Source: Enoplolaimus lenunculus
Lineage: Eukaryota; Nematoda; Enoplea; Enoplida; Thoracostomopsidae
Assembly (NCBI GenBank): GCA_030248215.1
Contig: JASANG010004032.1
Coordinates: 43,496-107,495 of the forward strand
DNA: 64,000 nt
Reading direction: 5' to 3'
Part shown: positions 1 through 12,800 of the stretch, piece after piece
Layout: each line of letters opens with the position of its first letter
How positions within the stretch are numbered: position 1 is the first letter of the stretch
Notes under the pieces: generated by a model
Told to the model about the DNA's origin: nothing
Database searches by the model: none
What the model saw: the letters and a program-made list of their open reading frames with translations, nothing else
Program-made: the position numbers and the translations under genes

Positions 1-380
1 AGCTTGATCACCGATCGCTGAAGATTCTCATCGTCGTTGCCTCGTACTTATAAAGGCATCGCAGAACTGAGTACAAAACGGCAACAAAGAAGGAGCCCAA
101 CTGGTGCAGTTCTTACTGTAGTGACCCGAATAGGAGGGGGACTGATATTGTTTTGACATCTGCAGAGGGTACCCCCTGTTATTCGGCTACGTAAATCACC
201 GATTACTGAAGATTCTCATCGTCGTTGCCTCGTACGTATAAAAGGCATCGCAGAACTGAGTACAAAAACGGCAACAAAGAAGCAGCCCAACTGATCCAGT
301 TCTTACTCTAGTGACCCGAATAAGAGTTGGGACTGATATTGATTGGGTCTCGCAAAAGGGTACTCCCTGTTGTTTGGTTA
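1..380. repeat. Tandem duplication (period about 190 bp) including the start of a family-B MITE
   Basis: The stretch beginning caccgatcgctgaagattct near position 9 recurs near 198, and both copies continue through the same flank into the family-B end (near 114 and 304). Copy 1 has only the first 75 or so bases of the element. Confidence 0.8.
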
Positions 381-708
381 CGGACTGTTGTTTATTTTCA
401 ACCCGGCTCCTCCACCCTTCGTTAGTGATATATATCTGGTATTGTACCATTCGTTGAAAAACGTTTTTTGCCTTGCATCAAAAGCATGATCGATAATGCA
501 GGATTATATATTTTCAAAACTATGTGCGTTTTAAAGTTTCGAACTCAACTTTATTTGGTCCTGGAGTCACTTCTGCGCTACAATTAGGAATAAGGGACTC
601 TACACGCTCATGGACTTTTTAGGGATACGGATACCTATTGATTAGGACTCAAAATGGGGACGCCACTCTTATTACCGTCCCCCCTCTTATATATACGGGT
701 CACTATAG
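304..708. mobile_element. Family-B MITE, full-length copy
   Basis: The ends are TACTCTAGTGACCCGAATAA and its inverted match ending at 708. It is about 400 bp with no coding capacity. Internal blocks (gactcaaaatggggacg and others) are shared with the copies at 26497, 44166, 52681 and 54961. Confidence 0.8.
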
Positions 709-2920
709 TTGATGAAAGCGCTGTAGACGACTTTGGGTTTCGTAATAGCATCTAGATACAACAGGTCGCCGTCCAGAAACCCGTGCCGACATTGAAACAA
801 GTGTTGATATCGCACCAAGCCCACCAAACCTTCTACAGTTCGATTTTATTCATTTTCAGTTATTTAATCAATACTTCAATAAAGCTCAAAATTGAAAAAC
901 GTATGAAAATTTTGTTCTCTAAGAAACAAGATCTGTTACCTCAGGTGTTCCGCAAAGTAGCGTGCCTGGTCCAACATTGTTTTCTTCATGACGTTTTATA
1001 ACAACTTGTTCTAAAGTTTAACAAATATTAATTGCAAACTGTTCGCAGACAATGTAAAATTATATGTATAAATGCAACACAATCGCTCGTCTACTTTACA
1101 ACCTGTCAGTATCTATAACATTCGCTAAACAATATAGCCGTCTAGACTAATGTAAGAACACAGGTGGAACGGTATTATAAGCAAAACTTCAACCTCCAGA
1201 CCTGCGCCGGTATGAGCGGACCTCGTATGGCATTCAAATGTTCAAGTAAACGAAGTAGACGCGTGCTCGAATTTATTTATTATCTCACACACGTTATATG
1301 CGGCCGACGCGGCATCCTACGAAGTTTTTGAAACCCAAATTTCAACTTAAAACACAGTTTCAATGTAGAATTATTGACGCTTGAAATTCATTGAATACCA
1401 AATAGTTTTTAAGTTGTATTTAATTCATCATCATAGGCTGAAGGGATAATCTAGAGCTTTATGCTTGATATCATTACAGTTGTCATCAAAATATTCATAT
1501 AAATACACGCCAAGATTGAAACTGATAGTTTTGTTTCCTTGCAGTTCGTTATGATAAAGTGACAAGATAATGTTCGACTTTTATTCTGCATGCTTCTGCA
1601 TCCGTACCAATAGCTGGGGTACAAGGTGCAACTTTAAGTCGACCTTAGTTTAAAACAGACTTAAGTTTAAAGGTCAAATTGTTCCGTACATGCACTCTGC
1701 CTGGCGAGTCTCGCTGCATTGTCTGACCTAGATGCTATTAAAAACAGTCTGGCGGAGCAAAATCCTTGGGTGAAAATGTCCGATTAAAATTAACAAAGCA
1801 CAATTCGAAGTGAAATGTCAATGTAAGTCGAAATCAAACTTATTTATGTCTCTGCAAATCAGTCAATATTTTGTTCGCCGTAAACCCAATCCAGATAGAG
1901 GATAGCCGTCAGTAAGGACATTGCTTTTGAACAACGTTTCTGAATACCAAAATGCATGTTAAAACAGAAATTTGGCTCACTTGTTGAACAGCAAAACAGT
2001 TTATTTGACTAACTTGGAATGTTTCCAAATTCTAACAGTCCAAAACGTGTTTTCCAACATTAAAAGACCACTTCCATTAAGATTGTAATAATTTTTGTTT
2101 ATACACAATAGGCTGGCTTGGGCGCGATTTAGTAGTAGCAGAGTTTGTTGTCATGGTAATCAGTCACTGCCCCTATGTACCTATCAAAATTTATCAGACG
2201 GAAAAAAGAAGTGTTTTACGAATAAGCAAGAACAAAAAGACATGGATGCATTGCTGCTAAGATGAAAACTTCGACGTTAACGACAAAATGCTAAATAATT
2301 TATTCGTCATACGGTAATATAACGTTTTTTCTCGCTTTTCTACTTAAACGAAATGAAAAATCTATCGGAGTGACAGTTCCAGTGCAGACATGATTTTAGT
2401 AAATTTATAATTTACTAATGATTAATGTTGTCTTTGCTATATATAACGAAGAATGAACGTTGGTCTCTTTATGCGTTCACCAGGGGCGCGTAGCCAAGAT
2501 TTTATTTCGGAGACGTAATCATGTAAATAGCTAGAAAACTAAACGCTTGAAACTGTGTTTTTCAGTTTTTCTCGTCGCTGCAGAAGTTTTCAGAGGGTAT
2601 AACTCCCTTGCAAACGTCTGTGTCGTTCTCTTTTGTCAAAAGTGCACCGTGATAAGATCAGCTTTCTCTCCTGGGTTCGAAATTATGGTTATTACACAAA
2701 CAACTACAATCAAAAATAAAATTATGCCCCGCTAGCGTCATATATTCATGTTATTAGTGTCCAATAATAAAGCGTGGTACTAAAAAATGGCAGCTTGCAT
2801 AATGATGCACCGTTGTTTCGTTCAGTATTAGTCGATGGCGCAAGATGATAAGCTAGTTTATGACAAACAATTGACAGGTACATGCAGTATGTGAATTATT
2901 TGGCATGCTGATGCATCGGC
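709..2920. other. AT-rich spacer, nothing recognised
   Basis: No convincing exon, RNA gene or repeat family was recognised here. An exon of the coiled-coil gene upstream of 3877 could be hidden, but none could be supported. Confidence 0.4.
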
Positions 2921-2950
2921 AAGGAGGCAAGTGAAAACCTCGTGCTGGTG

Positions 2951-2998
2951 CTGAACATGGGTAAAATGCTGATGCTGAACATGGGTAAAATGCTGCAT
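2951..2998. repeat. Short tandem duplication (about 24 bp)
   Basis: The unit gctgaacatgggtaaaat is repeated with a spacer, making two copies. Confidence 0.7.
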
Positions 2999-3111
2999 TT
3001 GTAGTTCCTTCCAGGGTGCGACCGGATATGAAAAAATGCCGCAGCCGGATAATCTAATTGTGAGTATAGATAGGAACCGGGATTTCAGACCTTTGTACTA
3101 AGAAACTGGAA

Positions 3112-3200
3112 AAGCGAGTTACGGGTGGTTTCGAACTGGCGACCCTCTGCGTGTCATGCAGACGATGTTACCACTGCACCGCGTAGCCCGCCTGTCCAAC
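3112..3200 (-). repeat. tRNA-derived pseudogene or SINE head
   Basis: On the minus strand, GGTGCAGTGGTAAC (A-box-like), an anticodon-arm-like TCTGC-ATGACAC-GCAGA with a seven-base loop, and AGTTCGAAACC (B-box-like) occur with tRNA spacing. The acceptor and T stems do not pair, so it is not a working tRNA. Confidence 0.6.
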
Positions 3201-3389
3201 AGCTTCTATCTTCGACTATTTGTCGACTACATGCAGTCGGCTAGCATAAGCATACATGCAGTGCGCTGCACAATATTGCATGTGCACATAACGGACGCGC
3301 ATGTCTTGCATGCTTAATGCTGACACTATTATCGGGCCAAATTTATAATGACGTAATGTTGTATCATGTATTGAAATTGGAATCGGCAT

Positions 3390-3500
3390 CGGCAAAAATT
3401 TTGGTATCGGCACACTATTTTTACTTAAGGCTTAGGCTTAGTTATAGATTTATCTTTACGCTGAAGTTTAGGCTCAGGGTTAAGATAGTAATATGTTGAG
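3390..3500. repeat. Family-A MITE internal fragment
   Basis: It carries the 'aggcttaggctta' and 'ctgaagtttaggctcaggg' type motifs of family A, without the terminal repeats. Confidence 0.4.
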
Positions 3501-3876
3501 ATATGATGTTTTGCTCCTAAAATAACACTTGGCATGTTCATCAGGTTTCCAGCGTTATTGTAACTCAATAAAGATTGTGAACGTACACGAGCACGTGCAA
3601 GCATTTACATTGCACGCATGATAGAAAAAATATGTAAAAGTAGTTCAATCAGTTCCATGGTAGTTAGCATAAATACACATGATGGTTTAAATGTTTTGTG
3701 ATATTACTTTGGGTTTGAATTATACATTAAGTTCTGACTAAAATCCCGACTACTTGGGCAATGGCAATTACATTTTGTTCTATGGAATTCATTGGTTAAT
3801 ATCAGAAAGATCTGCGTGTAGGTTATATATTTTAATTGTGCGCGACATTACAAAACATATAACGCAACACTGCGGT

Positions 3877-6800
3877 ATGATTACAGATTTTGCAAATCGT
3901 TTGCAAGCGGTTAGACAAGAAAATGTTGCCCTGAAACAAGCGTCAAATATTTTAAATGCTAAGGATAAAACAGACAGTGAAAACGCTGCCGCAATTGGTC
4001 GAACTGCGGTAAAGACTCGATTATGTGGCGGAAAACGGTCCAAATCGGCAGCCGATAAGATGTCCAAAAATCTCGTTGTTCGTCATAGCAGTCATTGCCC
4101 GACCTGCCGCTGTACCGGTGAGTTCCATGTAAGTGAAACCTAAGTTCTGGTTAGCTTGGTCGTGGTGCAGTTTAGAGTTTTAACCTGAGTTTTTTTTCAA
4201 ACTTGTTCATGCTGCCGTATTTTCAAACGTGCGAGCACCACCTATCGCCAATTCTAGGTAGTGAAGTACCTACATCACTGTAGTGAAGCTGGCTTCTCCA
4301 CAGCTTGAAAATTTCCGCCGGGGGGGCGTTTCCTGGGGGGCAGGCTTAAAAGTTTGCAAGCCGATTTTTTGGACCATTTTTTATTGTAGATCGTGTTTCC
4401 AACTCAACTGAAGATTACTCATCGCTCAACATGACAAAAATTCCCCGCAAACGCTAATAACAATAATTTTAACTAATATTACTGACAACTTTACCAGAAG
4501 TTGAAAGAAGCACAAATTATATAAAATATAGATAATCTATAATTGAAACTGTGATTAACATATATTTTATATATTAGTCACAGCTTCAGTTTATCATAAT
4601 GCTCAGGCGTGTTGAACTTGTTGCCGCAAGGTACTTTCGAATGCTGTATGCCCTGAAACGGTCTTTATATAATTGTGCTTTTTTCAGTTCATTAATGAAT
4701 TATACTAGTTACTACCGGTATTTGTAACGCTATTAAAAATTATGAGTACTCAGCGTAATATAAAAATATAAAATCATATTTTGCCGAATGTCCGCCTCAA
4801 AAAAAGTCCAGTCTTTACGTTTTAACATTGAAAATTTTTGGCCTAGAAAAGTCCTAGGGCCCCCCAGCAAAAAATTTGCTGAGGGGCATTTTGCTGGGGG
4901 GCCGGCGAAAGTTCGCCGGGGGGCCTTTCGTGGGGGCGGCAAAATTTTCGCCGGGGGGGAATGAAAATTTCGAAAAGTGCTGGGGCCCCCCGCCCTCCCC
5001 CCCGCTGTGGAGAAGCCAGGTGAAGTACCTACATCAATCGAAACACGAGAAATATGCTAAATGTCAAAACTATGCAATGCATGTCTTACTACGAATGGCA
5101 CATGTGCTCAGTGACAAGCGAAACCATGCTGTTGTCTTGAAAATACGGTTTCAAGTATCCATCCACTATCACCAGTGACAAGCGAAACCATGCTGTTGTC
5201 TTGAACATTCGTTGGCAAATATTATATACATGGAAACTGGAGAACATGATAGTTCTAACTGCCGAAGTAACATGGCAACGCCACGTGCGTCGACGCATAA
5301 CACTTGTGGATTGTAATATTATAACAGTATTGAAGTCTTGTTTTCGTTTTAGTACGTAGCAAAGACAAATCCCGAATCTATCTGTGTGGCGTGCGTAATA
5401 TCGACACTTTACAACTGCCAAGTCATAATGGACCTGTTGGGTTTGTTCAGCGGCATCCAGATTTGACAAATTCGGCTCAGAACTGGAAGATCAGGTATGA
5501 GTTAGAATTAGAAATCGACGACCCAAGAATAGCTGACTGCTTTATTGTTTGCTAGCGAAGTTTGGGTGTCAAACACTGCATGCTGTCTCTTACATAACCA
5601 GGTTTCTGTGATTTTTTAGTATTTCATGTTTATGATTGATTGGACCGCAGTTCTTCTTTATTAGTGATTGTAATTTTAAAAATATTTTAGGTATCGCATA
5701 TGTATGAAAAGTACCAGGCTTTATTGTGGTAGAAAATGGCTTTACCTTGCGTTTTCGTCGTTGTGTTGAATGTTCAGGTTTAGCTCGGAACATTGATTCT
5801 GGTTTAAAAACGAAACACGTTCCCATTGAGGTTGAAAATAGTCTCTCTTGGTTTTTGCAGATTTGCAGCTTGGTACGAGCGATGTGCGGTTTCGGTCAAA
5901 AACGTTACCGATTTTTTGAGGCTTATTTACATCGGTTTATTGTGGATATTGCGCAGAAAAAAGAGGACTTGTTTTTTCCTTTGGTCTCGGTTTGAAACCT
6001 ACGGAGACTCAGAAAATGAGACCGTGACCAGACAAATACCCAAGCTTGCCGAGAAGACCGAGACTGCACTTCACTGTTGGTAGTGGTAGTAGATTTAAAT
6101 TAACCATGTGAGGAGAAAACTGCAATCATGAACGTAGAAAAAATTTGGAGTGAACTAAACGCTGTTCAACAATGAAAGATGATGCTTGTTTTAGGGAACA
6201 TGAGCTTATTGCTGAAATTGAAAGGCTGAAAAACGAGGCCGGCCAAAAGCAAAGCGCGGCGGATATCTCTCGACAGCAGGTATGTGATGTTACGGTTGCG
6301 CAATTTGTAGTTTACTTTACGTTATGTATCTCTGTAGGAGTCATCATAATTTTCGTTTTTGATGGTTATGTTGGCTGTCATATTATGCTCAGGCAGGCTG
6401 CAGTAAATTCTAAATAATGCGATTTCGTCTAATGTTAATAAAACACTTGTATACAAGCTTAATAAATAAGCGCAAGCCAGAAAGCTTCAGTCACCATTTG
6501 GCAGTTCTCCACTGTTTCTTTGGCTGCAGGGGACAGTACGCAGCAAAGCAGCTTTAGAGAGTAGTAGAGTTATACTTATTGGCGATTTTAATACCTTCCA
6601 GTATTGTGCACGATTTGCCGCGAACCAGTTTGTAAATAAAAAAATTGATTTGGAGCGCCTCCCAACAACTAACTATCTTCACAATGTGTTTGGGATTCGA
6701 ACGATTAAGTGAAAAAGTATGCGTTAAGCGTTTTTAGCAGCCTATTGAAATTAACGCCTCAGCTTCAAATGGATGTAGCGTTTCAGGGAACAAGCATGTT

Positions 6801-9800
6801 CATTGTTGGTTCAAAGTAACCGGGGAATTCAAAAGCTGCTTATTTTTGTTACTCAGAACTATTAATGTTGTAGTTTTGATGATGTCGATGTTTAACTTAC
6901 TGTAATTTAGGAACAGAGTTTTTTATTTTTGTTCATTTTACAGTACATTTGCACAGCTTTGTTTGAAAAGACAGTGCTTTTTAAAATGCCAACAGAAAGC
7001 ACACAGACGTAAGCTCTGACTAAATAAAGTTAAGGCAGGAATCTTACTGCATAACAAGGTTTCGACCGAATTCCAAATCAGTAGTAACATCTTCCTGCAA
7101 CATTGGAATTGCCATTTTTGGCCAGGCGTCAGTTTAGTACCTAAATTTTTTCTTTTTAATTGTGTTTAGTCCGCTTGTGTAGACAACTACACTAATTCAA
7201 GTAGGCAAAACTTGTATATTTCTTAACGAAGTTAAAGCTAGCAACCAAATCGTTACTTGATTTTTTGATACAGTCCAGTGTCCGTCAAAACATTTTACGC
7301 CATATTTAAGTATGAAGTTCGAGGAGAAACAACAGTGCGTACGCTAGATTCAATGGTGAAACATACTTTTATTTACATTACTTTGTTCAAAAAGACAGTA
7401 ATGTGATTTAATGTACTAAAATTTTACACTTTTACCACAGTGGAACTAATATTGATATTATAAGCTCGTAAATCTGCATCTTTGACTCGTATTTATTAGC
7501 TAATTAAGAGTCCTAAAAAGCGTCGTTTTGTAGCTCAGGAACTGCTGAACGGATTTTAATACTCTTGTTGATAGCTAATCATCGTGAATTTTCATCTAAG
7601 TTGAGAATTACAATTAACATAACGTCGTTTATTAGCTGCAAGATAATTATATACACAGTATAACTATTGTTCAAACATAAATAAAGATCTTTTACAGTTA
7701 TTGGGAAAATTATGTTGCAAAGTAATTTCAGCAATAGTTGTTTGGAATTATAATAAATCGCAACACATTAATCGGTTTGAACAGCATATTCACGCTATTG
7801 ACGGGGATTAAACATGTGATGCTAACGTATTTTTGCTTCTGCAAATTCGCTAGGTACATACCTACACGGTAATTAACATATTATTATTATTGCTAATTAT
7901 TGAACCCAGCTTTGTTTACTGATATTTTCTAAGAAACGGACTCTATGAATGTGAGACGTGTACATTATTGCAACTTGCAAAATGCTGAATAATTGTAGTG
8001 GTACGAACAAAGCGTAGCCCAAAAATATGTAGCTCCACTACTACTGGTTGTGTATCTATTGAACGTGTCAGTAAATCTTCTTCTGATACCTATAGGTATT
8101 AATACGTTCTTTTATACATATGTATACGTAGTAAATAGCTTTACTCGAAAAGCACCAATGTTTATGTTCGTGAGCGAACCAAGAGTATATACATAACAGC
8201 TGCCGAATGTACAATCAAACCCAAATGACGTTGCTATGGTAATAAGGGGCACACTAATCTCTTTTGGTGTATTTGTGCAACTCAGCTTGACGCGTATATG
8301 CACCGTGGAATGTTCGTTGTACAGCACAGTTATCCCGTTTCCCTTTTTTGGTTTAGGTTGGGAATTTGAATTTTACGTGTCGGACATACGTTTAGTGTTG
8401 GTACTTTGGATATGCTTGAGCATTTATCTGTTATTCGGTTTTAGATTTTTGGGTTTCTATTCTGTGGCAGCTGTTACTGAATGTTCTAAAGTAGTAACTG
8501 TAAACGCGGCGTGTCTAAGATATAATTGAATTTTTCAAATAATATTATTGGTTCGTACGTACGTAACGATTTATGCACGTTGTTGGTAAACGAGTCTCTA
8601 TATTGAGTCATCGAGAAAATGTAAGCCTTTTTCTTCAGCTTTAATTTTAACTTTGATTGCTAAAATTGTTTTGACATGATGCAAGTTAATTTAACCACAA
8701 TCGGGATGCAACATGGCTTTGCGGAAATAAATTCTTAGCGTTAATACAGGCGGGCTGGGTGCAAACGGAATTCAGATTCCGATTGCAGGTAAAGTAGGAA
8801 TTGGATATGTTTCTTTCGTCATTAATAACTTGTATTATTACAATTAAGTTTCACGAGGACTGGCGCTATATCAGTTATCAGTTCTCAGCTTACGTTTCTT
8901 ATATATCAAAGTGTAACCGGATATCTATTTCCGGTAAAAATCGGTGTCCGTTTCCGTTGTAGAAATAGTGCGAATTCTGTTATTTTTACGTTCAGAATAT
9001 TTATAAAAATGTAATATATATTGCGCAATTGTTCGTTACAGATATGCTGAAAGTGTTCGAAATGCAATAAAAATTACGAAATTCATCCAAAATCATAAAA
9101 AATTTGGATGCATTCGCCATTTTTTCTTTGAAATTATAGGAAGTCCGATGACTATTTGAACGCCTAAATTGTGTTTCCAGAAAAAAACATCTTTGAAACT
9201 ATATACTTCAATATCCGTTTTCGTTATTTTGATCACTATCCGTTTCCGTTATTTTTACTATCAGTTTACACCCTGATATATGGCATGGAAATTATAGACG
9301 CATGAGTAGCATGCACGCTGAAACAGAAATATTGAACTACTGCATATTAATTATATACATAACAAGTTTCGGAGTGTACAGCACACACGATCTGAAAATT
9401 TACAGTTTCGATTCCGGTAGAAATTTCCTGTTCCGATTACGGTATAATTCAGATCCGTTTTGCAGTCTGCGGACGGGCCTGTTTCAAAATACGGGTATTG
9501 CTGTAAGGTGAATATAAGTTTATACACGTCAGGGGGCGATCTGATATCCGGTTCCGGTTTAGTATCCGGAAAGTGATAACCGGCTAACGGATATTTACGG
9601 TTGTGGCGCCCAATATCATAAAGCAACTTTTTACAAGTGAGCGTCTTTAACATGTTGCTGCGATTATATTTCTGGGCAAATCAAGAAGTTCAATTTTTGA
9701 TACATTTCAGTTAGTTTTAACTTAAGCAAAAAAATGAAAGTTAAATGAACTTTATAACAGGCGAAAACCTTGAGCACGCTAAAAATATAGCGAAAAAAAT

Positions 9801-12800
9801 AATTGTTTTAAGATATACAATATCCATTTCCTGTTCCGGTCAAAGATTCAATATCCGTATCCTGTTCCGGCAACCGTTAAGTTAATATACGGTCGCTTCC
9901 TGATATACGTACTCTAATAAAATAGTTACATCAGCGCGCAAGCAAACTAATTTTTGGTCAAAACAACCCTTAGTTTCAGTGCCGTGTTTATTAATATTTT
10001 AGTTTCAGGCGCTATACCCGCAGTAAGGGATCGTCCGTCGTTAGATAGATGGTGCCGCAAATCAAAAACTTTTTGTTTATAAATAGTTTCGCAAGTGACG
10101 CCCAGCGTATACGTACGGCTATTCGCTTACAATGCCGCACGATGCCTCACCATACGGTGTTAAAATAGCCAAAAATATAGAGCGACCTGTTTTATTTAAG
10201 ACATATGCATGTACTTAAAACCGAAAACGATGATCGTTTTTATCACAACTTGAAAATGCAAAATGCAATTATTATTTTATTATTATTATTATTTGTTTTT
10301 TTTACTTATTTTGGTTGTAATGTAAGTTGAATATGAAGTAAATAGTGCAGATTATTTTGAAGGAACTTGTATACTTTCGTGTAATTGTTGCAAACTGTTG
10401 GACCTTTGTCGTGTATAATGATTTTTATTACGGTTTAGGCTGTTTTGTTATGTTGTAGGTGATACACAAAGACGCTGAAATTTCCCGTTTAAGACAAGCG
10501 TTGGCTGGCGAAACAGGATCTCGTCGAGGTGTTGAAGTTGAGCTCCAAAGGACTGTCGATAATTTGGAACAGAAGGTTAATAGCCGTTTAACCTCAGAAG
10601 TAGTTCGTTTTATTTGTCACTTGTCAAGAATGTATAGATTTAAATACCATACCATTATGCCTTTTCTAAAATAATATATCAGGCATTTTTTTCGCCTTAT
10701 TGTTCCGGTAAATTCTTGTGGTTGTTCGGCGCTAAATTTGTCGTGCAGCGCCGTCCGACACCGTCTGGCGTCATATGTCAACGTCCGTCGCCATACAATA
10801 TCGTATGTGAGACGTACGATGACGGACGGTGCCGGACGTCATCAAAAGTATATCACCACCCTTACCGGATATAAAAATTCCGGTATTAAATTTTGGTTGG
10901 CGTAAATACAACATTTTACTAAAAATGACGATAAAAATGAAATACATTTCATTAGTATACGTAATATATAAACCTTAATAATCACCGCAACGAAACCATC
11001 GAAGGTAGATTGCGTTTCAGCTTGTAAGGAAAATCTAAAATATAGCAGATTAACTCGACACCTATTTTCAAAATAAGGTTATTTCACCAATAATATAGCG
11101 AAAAATGAATATTAAAATGAATTTTTGAATATTAAAATGAATTTTTAGGCGGCTTGTAATTTATGTTTTCCGTTCCGGTATGTATTTCAAATTTCGGTTC
11201 CGGTAAATTGTAATTTCGGTTGCACCCTGGTTCTGCATTATCCACTAAAGCTGGGTATCCATTTCGGACTATTACAAATTTTGGTAGAGAACCTACATAC
11301 ATAACAGTGTGCAACCAGAATAACAGAATACCAGAAAGAAAACCTAACCGGAACGGGAAGTAAAAATAATATCTTTTGTATCGAAATCTGGTAGCGAACC
11401 ATACAAAATTTTGCAACATTTGTCTTCAAACAAGTTAACTGTAAACTTTTACTGCTTATTGAAGCTTAAACTTCATTCCTTAAAATTGAAGCGTTAAACC
11501 ACGTTTTTAAGAAATTTTGTGTAAGTAACTCATATTTTGCTAGCGTCATGCTTTAGTTTTATACCCGGAACCGGAATTCCGGTTGCACCCTGATACATGG
11601 CTATTGTATTAGCAAGTTTGGTTGCTATGCAAGTTTCACAATGAAACGCGGCATTATGTAGTACCCTTTTAAGAAGCGGAAGCTGAGCGATAGACAACTG
11701 AGCCAAAAAATCTTCCATTGTATTTGCGAATATTTCTGACATTGTTTTTGTTTTTAAACATAATATGTTTTAGTTGGCCGATGAACGCCGTCGCACGTCA
11801 GATCTTCATGTGGAATTGGGCCGCCTTCGAAATGAGAAAATTGATCAAGAAAGTCGATTTGAAGCCGAGAGAGCTAGTTTTCTTTCATCACTGAAGATCG
11901 TAAGTTGGACTTAGGTCGGCAGGTTTAAATTTATTTGGTTATTTGTTCCTTTGTTTGTTTGTTTGTTTGTGCGTTTGCGCTGTCAGTATTAAGTTAATGG
12001 CGCCTATCGCTAAGACGTGTGGTTGCGTAGCATTTTAAATATTGATGTGTATTTAATTGTTCTAGAATTCAGCAAAGGGCAATAATTGTGCTAGAATTCA
12101 GCAAAGAGCAAGTACTGAATGAAAAGTTTGTTATTGTGTCATGAACTATCAAAATTTCGCATTATGAACGTCTTTTTTGTTTTTTGTTTACTTTTAGAAG
12201 CAAGATGAAATACTGCGCTTAGAGTCAGAAGTTCGGCTGAAAGATCAGGTATATAATATATATAGTATATATTATATATTATATATAATCTATATTATAT
12301 ATTATGTATATCTAGCATGTATTATAAGCCGGTTGTACACTTTACATCGTTTTTCACTGATTATTACATTTTGTAACAGAACTTGTTTTTCATACCTTAA
12401 CCAGCAACTGGACGACGACCTAATTGAACGTCAAACATTACATTCACAACTGAGCTCGTTGAATGCTAAAATTAGCCAGTACGAAAGTGATTTAGCACGG
12501 CTGGAATCTACAATTGGTGATCGAGACACTCAAGTTGAACTGCTTCAGGCTAGAGGTTAGTCTCGCAGGCAGGGTTGGAACTCCTTGTCAAATGTTTATA
12601 TAAAAATTAAAACTTAGCTTGCAGCTATAATATATATCACAACTACAAAACTTCTATAGCACAGGGTACGTTATAACGATATCGAATGAAATATTTACCT
12701 AAGTTTTTAGCAGGTGCTAGTTTTGCTCGAAACCCCGTTTATAGCGTTTGCAGGTTAAAGGGAATGCTGAAAAATGTTGACGTGTTATTAGCGCTTAACT

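Noticed and set aside
2547-2735. A possible signal-peptide-like frame upstream of the coiled-coil gene
   Set aside because: It has weak composition and no convincing donor or phase link to exon 1.
3112-3200. A functional tRNA gene
   Set aside because: The anticodon arm and boxes are visible, but acceptor and T stems do not pair, so it is called a tRNA-derived repeat.
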